Source: Chryseobacterium turcicum
GTDB taxonomy: Bacteria; Bacteroidota; Bacteroidia; Flavobacteriales; Weeksellaceae
Reading direction: 5' to 3'
Length of the DNA stretch: 64,000 bases
Assembly: GCF_021010565.1 (NCBI RefSeq)
Contig: NZ_JAJNAY010000001.1
Span: 2,336,001 to 2,400,000, forward strand
Part shown: one piece after another, positions 35,114 through 43,553 of the stretch
How positions within the stretch are numbered: position 1 is the stretch's first letter
How the letters are laid out: each line of letters begins with the position of its first letter
Translations under genes and position numbers: made by a program
Notes under the pieces: generated by a model
Told to the model about the DNA's origin: nothing
What the model saw: the letters and a program-made list of their open reading frames with translations, nothing else
Databases searched by the model: none

Positions 35114-36355
35114 ATGCCAGTTTTTAAACCTTTCCGTGGAATACGTCCTCATAAAGATTATGAGTCTACGTTTCCTACTCATCCTTTAGATAATTTCACA
35201 CAAGCTGAAATTGCTGAGAAAGCTCAAAAAGAGAAAACTTACATCAATATGATTAAACCCTATGTTGTAAGTAAATCTAAAGATGTAGACAGGAATTTAA
35301 GGAAAATACGGACTACTTTTGAAGAACTTTTAGAAGACAAAACCTTAGTTCAGGATAGCTCTGCCTATTATCTTTATGAGCAGACTTATCCAAACAAACA
35401 AAAATTCAGAGGACTTCTTGGCTTATCGAGTATTGAAGATTTCTGGAACGGCAAAATAAAAAGGCACGAAAGTACCATCCCTCAAAGAAAAGAAAAGCTG
35501 GCGCATTATCTTGATAAAGTAAATCTTCAGGCTGAACCTGTTTTGCTGACCTATCCGTCAAATTCAAAGATTGAATTGTTGATGAATCATGAGGAAAAAA
35601 ATGTTCCGATTTTCAATCATATAGATACTATTGGCATTAGACATAAAATCTGGCGAATAGACAACCGCCTGAAACTGCAACAATTCAAAGAAGTAATCGA
35701 CCAAATCGATTCTTTTTATATTGCAGACGGTCACCACAGAATTGGTTCTACAGCCCTTCATGCAAAACGTTTGAAAGAAAAAAATAAGCGTCATAACGGA
35801 ACTGAAGCTTATAATTTTGTCTATAGTTTTATTGTTTCTAATCAATCCATTAAAATTCACGATTATAATAGAATTTTAAGCAACATCGGAGATTTATCTA
35901 CCGAAGATTTCTTGAAAAAACTGGAAACATATTTCCTTATTCACGAAAAAGATCAGACCGCATACTACCCTTCTCAGAAGTTTCATATTTCAATGTATTT
36001 GGATGGAAAATTCTATTCACTTCACGTAAAGCATGAATTGCGTTCTCCGGAGATGTCATTAGACAATCTTGATCATCATATTTTAGATAAATATATCATT
36101 AAAGATATTTTGAATATTGAAGATTCAGACAGCTCAGATCAGATTACTTACGTGAAAGGAACTTCAAATCTTGAAGGAATTAAACTATTGAAAGAGAAAA
36201 TCGATAATGGCGAAGGAAAAGTAGGTTTTGGAATCTATCCTGTAAGTTTTAATGATATGATTAAAATATCTGATTTAAAGTTACGTATGCCTCCAAAATG
36301 CACATTTATCGAGCCCAAACTTGTTAGTGCATTATTAATGTATGATATGAAATAG
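35114..36355 (+). CDS. DUF1015 family protein in the serine operon, 413 aa
   Basis: The family hallmark DGHHR is at 205-209 within FYIADGHHRIGSTAL. It starts PVFKPFRGIRP, the usual opening. I take the ATG at 35114, seven bases after the serA stop; a longer frame from 35069 overlaps serA and is not needed. DGHHR-type motifs occur in the ParB/sulfiredoxin superfamily, which includes free-serine kinases such as archaeal SerK and staphylococcal SbnI. Together with the serC-serA context this suggests a phosphoserine- or serine-handling enzyme, but that is a hypothesis. The operon has no serB in view. Confidence 0.82.
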   Translation: MPVFKPFRGIRPHKDYESTFPTHPLDNFTQAEIAEKAQKEKTYINMIKPYVVSKSKDVDRNLRKIRTTFEELLEDKTLVQDSSAYYLYEQTYPNKQKFRGLLGLSSIEDFWNGKIKRHESTIPQRKEKLAHYLDKVNLQAEPVLLTYPSNSKIELLMNHEEKNVPIFNHIDTIGIRHKIWRIDNRLKLQQFKEVIDQIDSFYIADGHHRIGSTALHAKRLKEKNKRHNGTEAYNFVYSFIVSNQSIKIHDYNRILSNIGDLSTEDFLKKLETYFLIHEKDQTAYYPSQKFHISMYLDGKFYSLHVKHELRSPEMSLDNLDHHILDKYIIKDILNIEDSDSSDQITYVKGTSNLEGIKLLKEKIDNGEGKVGFGIYPVSFNDMIKISDLKLRMPPKCTFIEPKLVSALLMYDMK

Positions 36356-36419
36356 TTTTTGCCGACTAGCGGATTGCTTTTAGCTTCCCTTTCAAAGTGA
36401 AAATTATGATAATATATTT

Positions 36420-36470
36420 CCTCAAAATTACTTTCTCATATCTTCTAGAGAGTAATTTTGAGGATTTTTA
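36420..36470 (+). terminator. Intrinsic terminator of the serine operon
   Basis: Seventeen-base stem CCTCAAAATTACTTTCT with AGAGAGTAATTTTGAGG (one mismatch) and a T-run. Confidence 0.88.
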
Positions 36471-36551
36471 ATTATAAGCATAATCTAAATCTACCATACT
36501 TACTGAATTTTTCTTTATTTTTATGCTCCGAAAAGAAAACGGTCAGTAAAA

Positions 36552-37952
36552 ATGAAAAAAATCTTACTCATCATATTTCCACTCTTTTTGAGTGGTTTTT
36601 TATTTTCTCAAAAAAAGACTCCGGCAAAAAAGCCAAAACCAATTCCTAAATTCAACTATCATGAAGAATTTAAGAAAATCTCTGATGAAATTTTTCTTCA
36701 CGGAAAAGCTTACGATAATCTTGGTGAATTGACTAAAGGAGTCGGTCCTAGATTTAGTGCAACACCAGGATATACAAAAGCAACTGAATGGGCCGAAAAA
36801 AATCTTAAAGAAGCCGGCGCTGAAAACATATGGAAACAGGAAGTAAGAGTTCCGATTTGGATTAGAGGAAAAGAATCTTTACAGATTAAAACGTCCAGCG
36901 GTGACTGGAAGTCTATAAAAATGCTTTCTTTTGGAAATTCTGAAGGAACAAAAGGTAAAGACCTTATTGCTGATATTCTTTTGGTGAAAGATGTTCAGGA
37001 ATTGGTAAATCTTAGAACTTCCGATGTAAAAGATAAAATTATTTTTGTTAATTATCCGATTGACCCTACCGTTATCAGTACCGTAGATTCTTATATGATT
37101 ACTGCAAAATCTAAACTTATTTCGGCATCAGTTATTGGACAAAAAGGAGCGAAAGCTTTAATCATAAGGTCATTAACAACTGCTACGGATGATATTCCTC
37201 ATGCAAAACAAATTTATTACGAACCTGACGACAAGGCAAGAATACCTGCAATGACCATTGGTGTTCGTTCTGCGGATGAACTTGAGCAACTTCTCAAGAA
37301 AACAGGCGTAAAAGCTAAAATTAATATGTCTGCTGAATCAAAAGGCGAAACGATTAATCATAATATTATCGGAGAAATTCCTGGTAAAAAAGATTCAAAA
37401 GTAATTGTTCTCGGTGCCCAACTCGATTCTTGGGATTTTGCCGAAGGCGCCCATGACGATGGAACCGGAGTGGTACAATGCATGGAAGTTTTAAGGACGT
37501 TTAAAGCTTTGGGGTACGACAATAATCACACCATAAGAGTTGTTCTTTATGCTAACAGTGAAAATGGCGGAATGGGTAGAGAAACCTACGCCATGAGTGT
37601 AAAAAAGAAGGAAGAAAAACATATTTTGGCTTTAGGAAGTGATTCCGGAGGATATTCTCCGCGTGGTTTTTCGTTAGATATGTCGCCACAAAGAAGAAGG
37701 CTTATTTTCGAATGGAAAAACTACTTTTTGCCGTACGGAATTTATGATTTCGACCAAACCTATGCAATTCAGGATATTGCACCTTTGAAAAAACTAGATA
37801 TTCCGTTGGTAGAAATGGTGGTTGATACCCAAAGATATTTTGATTATCATCATTCTGAAAAGGATACTTTTGATAAAGTAAACAAAAGAGAATTGCTTCT
37901 CGGAGCGGTTGCTATGACCCAGCTTGTTTTTATGATTGATAAAAACTGGTAG
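36552..37952 (+). CDS. M28-type peptidase paralogue with a disrupted active site (probable pseudoenzyme), 466 aa
   Basis: An exported protein (signal ends FLFSQ, residue 20) with a PA-like insertion domain (about 130-265) in front of an M28 aminopeptidase domain. Aligning by eye with its neighbour at 38658 shows two active-site losses. The first zinc ligand His (GGHLDSW) is Gln290 here (GAQLDSW), and the catalytic-base Glu (NEENG) is Ser336 (NSENG). The other ligands D302/D303, E337, D364 and H433/H434 remain. It is 11-15% longer at the N-terminus, with a lysine/proline linker. It is intact as a reading frame, so it may bind peptides rather than cut them. Confidence 0.82.
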   Translation: MKKILLIIFPLFLSGFLFSQKKTPAKKPKPIPKFNYHEEFKKISDEIFLHGKAYDNLGELTKGVGPRFSATPGYTKATEWAEKNLKEAGAENIWKQEVRVPIWIRGKESLQIKTSSGDWKSIKMLSFGNSEGTKGKDLIADILLVKDVQELVNLRTSDVKDKIIFVNYPIDPTVISTVDSYMITAKSKLISASVIGQKGAKALIIRSLTTATDDIPHAKQIYYEPDDKARIPAMTIGVRSADELEQLLKKTGVKAKINMSAESKGETINHNIIGEIPGKKDSKVIVLGAQLDSWDFAEGAHDDGTGVVQCMEVLRTFKALGYDNNHTIRVVLYANSENGGMGRETYAMSVKKKEEKHILALGSDSGGYSPRGFSLDMSPQRRRLIFEWKNYFLPYGIYDFDQTYAIQDIAPLKKLDIPLVEMVVDTQRYFDYHHSEKDTFDKVNKRELLLGAVAMTQLVFMIDKNW

Positions 37953-37983
37953 GTAGTTTTAAGAATATATTAATTTCAAATAA

Positions 37984-38610
37984 TCACAGAAAATACTTAT
38001 CAATACATTAAAAGATTTAAACTATTTTAAATACAATTCGGCTGAAGAAAAGAAGAAATTTGAAGATACTATAAAACGTTATGGTTCAAATCGAAAAAAT
38101 CTTAATAAACTAATCAATAAATTCACATTTAATTATGATTACAGAACTTATTTAATTGATGAAAGTATAGATGATGATATTTTATTAATTGATAAAAATG
38201 GTAGAGATGATGAGTGGGAAGAATTTGCTTTGAGTTCTGAATACATCAACAATGGAGATTTCAATAATTTTCTGGAAACACTTGGCCTTTCTATTTCTTA
38301 TTCTGAACTGATTTTATTTGATGAAAATAGCGAAGTCAAAACTTCTATCATCATTATCAACAACACAGAATATAAAATTCAATATCCGTATTTGAAGGAG
38401 GAAATATTATTAAGCAGTTTTGCAGAAACTATAAATAAAGAATTAATAAAAGTAAACGCACAGGAGCGATGTTATTTAATTGATCGATATCCTACAATAA
38501 TGATATTTATTTCTGAAGAAATTTATAAATATCTAATTCAATTGGAATCTGATAATCGTTTTGAAATATTAAAACCAGAAAAATGGATTCAAAAATTCAT
38601 CACAAACTAA
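37984..38610 (+). pseudogene. 5'-truncated gene without a start codon
   Basis: The frame is open for about 208 codons from the stop at 37981 to 38610 and reads like ordinary coding sequence (NYFKYNSAEEKKKFEDTIKR, then LIDKNGRDDEWEEFAL). It contains no ATG in its first 80 codons, and only a TTG at 38230 would give a 126-residue product. The upstream end seems to have been lost, probably when the M28 genes were duplicated around it. No known domain is recognised; the acidic, cytosolic character would fit an immunity-type protein but that is speculation. Confidence 0.5.
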
Positions 38611-38657
38611 TCTAAGGTAATAGTTATATCATTGTACACTTTCTCAAATCCAGAAAT

Positions 38658-40013
38658 ATGAAAAATATTCTATCAACTGCTATTGTCTTTTTAAGTCTAA
38701 ATGTATTTGGGCAGACTCAAGAAGACTCAATCCAATTCAGTAAAATTTCAACAGAAATTTTAAACAAAGGAAAATCGTATACCGAACTTAGAGATTTAAC
38801 CAAAAATATAGGTCATCGTTTGAGCGGTTCTGAAGCTTATGAAAAATCGGTGAAATGGGCCGAACAAAAATTGAAAGAAGCCGGTGCTGATAAAGTCTGG
38901 CTGCAGGAAGTAATGATTCCGGTTTGGGAAAGAGGAAAAGAATCTTTAAAAATAAAAGCTCAAAACGGTAAATGGAAATCTTTAAAAATGCTTTCTCTTG
39001 GTAATTCTGAAGGAACGAGCGGAAAAGATGTTTCGGGAGAAATCATCATGGTAAAATCTTTAGCAGAATACGACAAACTAAGCCCTGAACAGGTAAAAGA
39101 TAAGATTGTTTTCTTTAATCATCCTTTCAGCCAGTCTTATGTTCAGACTTTCAAAGCGTACAGCGATGCGGCAGTTTATCGTTCTACGGCTGCTTCATTA
39201 ACCGCTAAAAAAGGTGGAAAATTTGCCATTGTAAGGTCGCTTTCTTCGGCATTTGATGATGTTCCACACACCGGAGCAATGAGATATGGAGATTCTGATA
39301 AAATTCCAGCCGTTGCCATTGGAAACACCACTGCAGACGAATTGGAAACGCTTTTAAAATCACAAAAAATCACCGCTAAACTCAACTCAAATTGTGGTAT
39401 GAAAGGTGAGAAACTCTCCCACTCTGTCATCGGCGAATTAACAGGAAAGAAAGATAAAAGCGTTATCGTTGTAGGTGGGCATTTAGATTCTTGGGACGTT
39501 GGTGAAGGAGCTCATGACGATGGAGCCGGAATTGTACAAAGCATTGAGGTTTTAAGAACTTTTAAAAATTTAGGCATAAAAAACAATCATACCATTCGAG
39601 TCGTTTGCTTTGCAAATGAAGAAAATGGTGTGAAAGGTGGCCAACAATATGGAAAAACTGTAAAAGAGAATAACGAAAAGCATCTTTTTGCTTTAGAATC
39701 CGATGCGGGAGGTTTTTCACCAAGAGGAATTGCTTTAGAAATGGATGATGATAAAATCAATCAGATAAAGAGCTGGTCTCCCCTATTTCTTCCTTACGGA
39801 GCCTATGATTTTGACGGAAGATATTCGGGAACAGATATTTACCCTTTAAAAGATATGGGAATTCCTACAGCAGAGCTCGTTCCCGATTCTCAGCGCTATT
39901 TTGATATTCATCACACCGAAGAAGATACTTTTGAAAAAGTCAATCGTCGCGAATTGTTATTAGGAGCAACAATTATGACGCAAATGATTTATATGATTGA
40001 TAAAAACTGGTAA
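38658..40013 (+). CDS. M28-family zinc aminopeptidase, exported, 451 aa
   Basis: Active-looking paralogue of the upstream M28 gene. A signal peptide ends NVFGQ (residue 19). Zinc ligands and base: H275 in GGHLDSW, D287 in AHDDGAG, base E321 and ligand E322 in NEENG, D349 in ESDAGG, and the final His in FDIHHTEEDT. The PA-like domain lies between about 120 and 255. The family removes N-terminal amino acids or dipeptides from peptides in the periplasm or outside. The two paralogues are alike through their whole length, including the shared last residues MIDKNW. Confidence 0.9.
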   Translation: MKNILSTAIVFLSLNVFGQTQEDSIQFSKISTEILNKGKSYTELRDLTKNIGHRLSGSEAYEKSVKWAEQKLKEAGADKVWLQEVMIPVWERGKESLKIKAQNGKWKSLKMLSLGNSEGTSGKDVSGEIIMVKSLAEYDKLSPEQVKDKIVFFNHPFSQSYVQTFKAYSDAAVYRSTAASLTAKKGGKFAIVRSLSSAFDDVPHTGAMRYGDSDKIPAVAIGNTTADELETLLKSQKITAKLNSNCGMKGEKLSHSVIGELTGKKDKSVIVVGGHLDSWDVGEGAHDDGAGIVQSIEVLRTFKNLGIKNNHTIRVVCFANEENGVKGGQQYGKTVKENNEKHLFALESDAGGFSPRGIALEMDDDKINQIKSWSPLFLPYGAYDFDGRYSGTDIYPLKDMGIPTAELVPDSQRYFDIHHTEEDTFEKVNRRELLLGATIMTQMIYMIDKNW

Positions 40014-40020
40014 AAATAGA

Positions 40021-40048
40021 AAGTCCTCAAATTTTGAGGACTTTTTTA
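40021..40048 (+). terminator. Intrinsic terminator
   Basis: Perfect 11-bp stem AAGTCCTCAAA/TTTGAGGACTT with a one-base apex, then a T-run. Confidence 0.85.
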
Positions 40049-40059
40049 GTATATGACAT

Positions 40060-40199
40060 TTTTTAAACCGTAAAATCAACAAAAGATTTTATGACAGATA
40101 AACTATTCAAAAGCTATCAAAACAGACTTTAAATGAGGATTTTATATTTTGTAGACTTTTGAATTTTTCCTTATTCAATTGTTTCTTTTGCGGTTAAAA
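40060..40199. repeat. Imperfect inverted-repeat element
   Basis: TTTTTAAACCGTAAAATCAACAAAAG at the left matches the reverse complement of the right end (TTTTTAACCGCAAAAGAAAC). Further in, ATTCAAAAGCTATCAAAAC matches ATTCAAAAGTCTACAAAAT. It resembles the element at 5419-5616 in its TTAACCGCAAAAG outer part. Confidence 0.5.
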
Positions 40200-40201
40200 A
40201 G

Positions 40202-41368
40202 TTATTTCAAATATTCTTTTTTAGCTATCGTAAAATCTAAAACTTTACCTTCTCTTTTCACTTTTACATCAATAGAATCTCGATTTTTTTCTATCCGATT
40301 TTGAAGATAGTTACAAACCGATTCTTTATCTAAATTTTCTAAACTTATATTGTTGATGCTTAGAATTTCGTCGTCAAGTTTAAGAGGCATATCATTTCCG
40401 TTAAAAAGTAAAACCACCATTGCTTTTTGGTCCACAAATCGATAGGCAAAGCCAAAAGATTCTAATTTTGAAGGGTAATCTTTAATTTTATTTAAATAGA
40501 TTTTATTGTTTTCCCAATCGATTATAAATCTGAACTTTTTCAAAAACTCATTTCCAAGCAGACTTGAAGAACCGGTAGAGATAATTTCGTTTTCAAATTT
40601 TTGTTCGGCCAGAAACACTTTGTCTGGTTTAAAATAATAAGAACTCTCCGGTTTTCCTGCTCCGAAAGCTCCGATGGAAGCCGTTCCATAAGTTTCAACA
40701 AACTTCCCTTTGCTATTTTTTGCATCGTATTCCTGATTAGAAATTCTCACTGTTCCTGTAAATCCGGTATCAAAAGTAAGATTGATTTTCTTATCTAAAA
40801 TATAAGCTTCTATAACAGGCGTTTTCTGAGGTTTTGGCTTAAAAGACCATACAGCTTCATACCCTTCTGTAGGAAAATTTGCCAAATCTTGAGTTGCTTC
40901 TATTGAGTTTTCAGAATAATTAATTCTCCAGAAAAGCTTTGCCATTTGATTGGCTCCGATAATACCATCAATTTTAAAGCATTCAAATTCAATTCCTTTT
41001 AAATCCATCACAACAGCACCAATCTTTTTGAAAGTAATCTGATTAATTATTATTTCAGGAACTTCTGTAAAAATTTGCTCTTGCTTATTTTTTTTGGAAT
41101 CGGTGACTTTACTGCGATGTTTTCTCTTAAGATTCAGCTCATTATAAATTGACGTAGAAATTACAGTAGGCGCTCCAGTATCAAAAAGAAATTGATATGT
41201 TTTCCCATTAATATTTACCTTAACAAAAGGTAATTCGTTAATATAAGTCAGATTAATTTTTTCAACAGGATTTTTTAGTTCGACTTCCCCATTTTCAAAA
41301 AATCGTTTTCCTTGTGCTGAAGCTAAAATTGTAATAAATATTAAGACAAAAAAGAAATGTTTTTTCAT
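40202..41368 (-). CDS. Exported aspartic protease-like protein with C-terminal PDZ domain, 388 aa
   Basis: A signal peptide ends ASAQG near residue 20. Two retropepsin-like lobes follow, each with its own catalytic triplet: FDTGAP with D63 and FDTGFTG with D200. The last 85 residues form a PDZ domain (LDDEILSINNISLENLD). Two DTG motifs in one chain allow an intramolecular pepsin-like active site, which is less usual than the single-lobed bacterial retropepsins that dimerise. Substrate is unknown. It is a single gene on the minus strand, converging on the M28 pair. Confidence 0.82.
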   Translation of the reverse strand: MKKHFFFVLIFITILASAQGKRFFENGEVELKNPVEKINLTYINELPFVKVNINGKTYQFLFDTGAPTVISTSIYNELNLKRKHRSKVTDSKKNKQEQIFTEVPEIIINQITFKKIGAVVMDLKGIEFECFKIDGIIGANQMAKLFWRINYSENSIEATQDLANFPTEGYEAVWSFKPKPQKTPVIEAYILDKKINLTFDTGFTGTVRISNQEYDAKNSKGKFVETYGTASIGAFGAGKPESSYYFKPDKVFLAEQKFENEIISTGSSSLLGNEFLKKFRFIIDWENNKIYLNKIKDYPSKLESFGFAYRFVDQKAMVVLLFNGNDMPLKLDDEILSINNISLENLDKESVCNYLQNRIEKNRDSIDVKVKREGKVLDFTIAKKEYLK

Positions 41369-41545
41369 GACTTATTTTTTATAAAAATAGTGTTTTATCA
41401 TGAATGAGATTGAATGAATATCAAAAGGTTAATATGCTTTATTTTAAACAAACCTTAGCTTAATATTAATTTAAACCAAAATACGGTTTCCCGTAAAGAA
41501 ACAATTTAATATTTGTGTATTATTGCATTACAAAAACTAATAACC

Positions 41546-43249
41546 ATGGAAATTTTACTCATTGTAATATTTGCTGCATTGGCTGTGTATTTTTATACCC
41601 AATCTAATAAGTTGAAGAATGAAATTAAAAATAAGAATCTTACAATTAATGATTTAACACAAAAAATAAATCAGTTTCAAACTGAAATAGTAAAGTATCA
41701 GACTGATAATAATTCTCTAAAAACGAATCTTCAGTCTGTAAAAAAAGACTTTTCCTATGTTCAAATTACCAATCGGGAACTAAAAGATAAAATTGCAGAA
41801 CTGAGTCAATATCAAAACATTATTGATGTAAAAGTTGAGTGTGAATATTTGCTTAAAAAAGCTCAGAAAGATTACGAAAAACTAAGAGAAAAAGGCAATC
41901 AGGAACTATCTGAAGCTCAGGAAAACGCAAAAGAATCGCGTAGAAATATCAAAGAATTAACCGAAAAGAAACAGAGGGAAATAGAACTTTTATATGAAAA
42001 CGCGGTAAGAGAATCTAATCGAATCATCGATAATGCTGAAAATAAAGCAGAAACTATTGGCGGCGATGCGTACAGAAGCCTGAGAGAAGCTAATGAAATT
42101 GCAGACAGAATTCAGGCCATGAAAAACGTTATTGAAGGTTACGGAAATGAATATCTTGTCCCGAGTTATACTCTTTTGGACCAGCTTGCAGAAGATTTTA
42201 GTCATAAAGATGCCGGAGAAAATCTAAAAAAACTTCGTCAGAATAACAAAATGATGATTATTAACCGACAAGCCGGAATCTGTGAATACATGGATGAAGA
42301 AAGGCAAAAAACGGCGGTAGATTTTGTCATTGATGCCTACAACGGAAAGGTAGATTCTATTTTATCAATGGTAAAAAAAGATAATTACGGAATTTTAAAA
42401 CAGAAAATAGAAGATGCTTTTCAGCTGGTTAATTTTAATGGAAAAGCTTTCCGTAATGCAAGAATCTCAGAAGTTTATCATCAGGCAAGACTTGAGGAAC
42501 TTAAATGGGCAGTTGTGACACAGGAATTAAGAGCAGCTGAACTTGAAGAGCAGAGAGAAATTCGCGAACAGATTCGTGAAGAAGAGAAAGCTCGAAAGGA
42601 ATTTGAAAAAGCAATAAAAGACGCCGAAAAAGAAGAGCAAACTTTAAAAAGGTTAATAGAAAAGGCTGAAGCTCAAGTTTCGAGAGCTAATGAAGAACAG
42701 AAAGCTCTTTTCCAGCAGAAATTGGAGGAGCTACAAGGAAAACTTGAACAGGCAGAAGAAAAAAATCAAAGAGCTATCTCCATGGCACAGCAGACAAAAA
42801 GCGGAAATGTATATGTAATTTCAAACATCGGTTCGTTTGGAGAGCACATTTATAAAATTGGAATGACAAGACGTTTAGAGCCTTTAGACCGAGTTCGTGA
42901 ACTGGGAGATGCAAGTGTTCCGTTTGAATTTGATGTACACGCAATGATTTATTCGGATGATGCTCCTGCTTTAGAAAGACAGCTTCACAAGAAATTCCTT
43001 AAAAATCAACTTAATAAAATCAACCCCAGGAAAGAGTTTTTCAGACTTAATCTAAGTGATTTAAAAAATCATTTGGAAACGATTGGAATCAATTGTAAAT
43101 GGACACTTTTAGCCGAAGCAAAACAATACAGAGAAACTTTAAAACTTGAAGAAGAGATGAAAACCGATAAAACGCTTGAAGCGGAATGGGAACTTTACCA
43201 AAAAACTGCTGATTCCGTTAATTACGAGGAACTCATTGAAGAAATTTAA
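41546..43249 (+). CDS. DUF4041 protein with C-terminal T5orf172 GIY-YIG-like domain, 567 aa
   Basis: The N-terminal residues 1-16 are a membrane anchor (MEILLIVIFAALAVYFY). A long coiled coil covers about 20-165, then DUF4041 (about 170-300), a second coiled coil rich in Glu/Arg (330-430), and at 440-540 a T5orf172/Mug113 domain of the GIY-YIG nuclease superfamily with VYVISN, YKIGMTRR and E-R-Q-L-H-K-K-F. Start chosen at 41546, where the anchor begins; an earlier TTG adds 11 unlikely residues. Proteins of this layout are found in defence islands and mobile DNA, but the activity is unproven. It sits next to tRNA-Ser and an IS nest. Confidence 0.82.
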   Translation: MEILLIVIFAALAVYFYTQSNKLKNEIKNKNLTINDLTQKINQFQTEIVKYQTDNNSLKTNLQSVKKDFSYVQITNRELKDKIAELSQYQNIIDVKVECEYLLKKAQKDYEKLREKGNQELSEAQENAKESRRNIKELTEKKQREIELLYENAVRESNRIIDNAENKAETIGGDAYRSLREANEIADRIQAMKNVIEGYGNEYLVPSYTLLDQLAEDFSHKDAGENLKKLRQNNKMMIINRQAGICEYMDEERQKTAVDFVIDAYNGKVDSILSMVKKDNYGILKQKIEDAFQLVNFNGKAFRNARISEVYHQARLEELKWAVVTQELRAAELEEQREIREQIREEEKARKEFEKAIKDAEKEEQTLKRLIEKAEAQVSRANEEQKALFQQKLEELQGKLEQAEEKNQRAISMAQQTKSGNVYVISNIGSFGEHIYKIGMTRRLEPLDRVRELGDASVPFEFDVHAMIYSDDAPALERQLHKKFLKNQLNKINPRKEFFRLNLSDLKNHLETIGINCKWTLLAEAKQYRETLKLEEEMKTDKTLEAEWELYQKTADSVNYEELIEEI

Positions 43250-43313
43250 GTTTCATAAACAATTCATTTATTGTTATTTAACTAAAAACTTACAATAAAT
43301 GTGAAATTTTTCT

Positions 43314-43343
43314 TTGCTGGTATTAAAAAACCTTATATATTTG
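43314..43343 (+). promoter_or_regulatory. Promoter of tRNA-Ser
   Basis: TTG at 43314-43316, a spacer of exactly 19 bases, and TATATTTG at 43336-43343 match the Bacteroidota sigma factor consensus TTG-N19-TAnnTTTG. The tRNA begins 34 bases further on. Confidence 0.8.
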
Positions 43344-43377
43344 CACCACTGAAAACAACGATACAATCGGAGTTTAA

Positions 43378-43462
43378 GGAGAGGTGGCAGAGTGGTCGAT
43401 TGCGATAGTCTTGAAAACTATTGACTGTAACAGGTCCGGGGGTTCGAATCCCTCCCTCTCCG
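43378..43462 (+). tRNA. tRNA-Ser (anticodon UGA)
   Basis: An 85-base class II tRNA. The acceptor stem GGAGAGG (43378-43384) pairs with CCTCTCC (43455-43461) and the discriminator is G. The anticodon stem ATAGT/ACTAT encloses the loop CTTGAAA with anticodon TGA at 43412-43414. A long variable arm (TGACTGTAACAGGTCC region) and GGTTCGAATCC T-arm confirm Ser. CCA is not encoded. It decodes UCA and probably other UCN codons. Confidence 0.95.
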
Positions 43463-43464
43463 CT

Positions 43465-43498
43465 AAAAGAGTCTTCAATTTGAAGACTCTTTTTTTTG
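43465..43498 (+). terminator. Intrinsic terminator of tRNA-Ser
   Basis: Perfect 14-bp stem AAAAGAGTCTTCAA/TTGAAGACTCTTTT followed by a run of T. Confidence 0.9.
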
Positions 43499-43553
43499 TT
43501 TAAAGATTAAAACGGATCAATGCCAAAACCGGATCAATGCCAAAACCTGGGGA

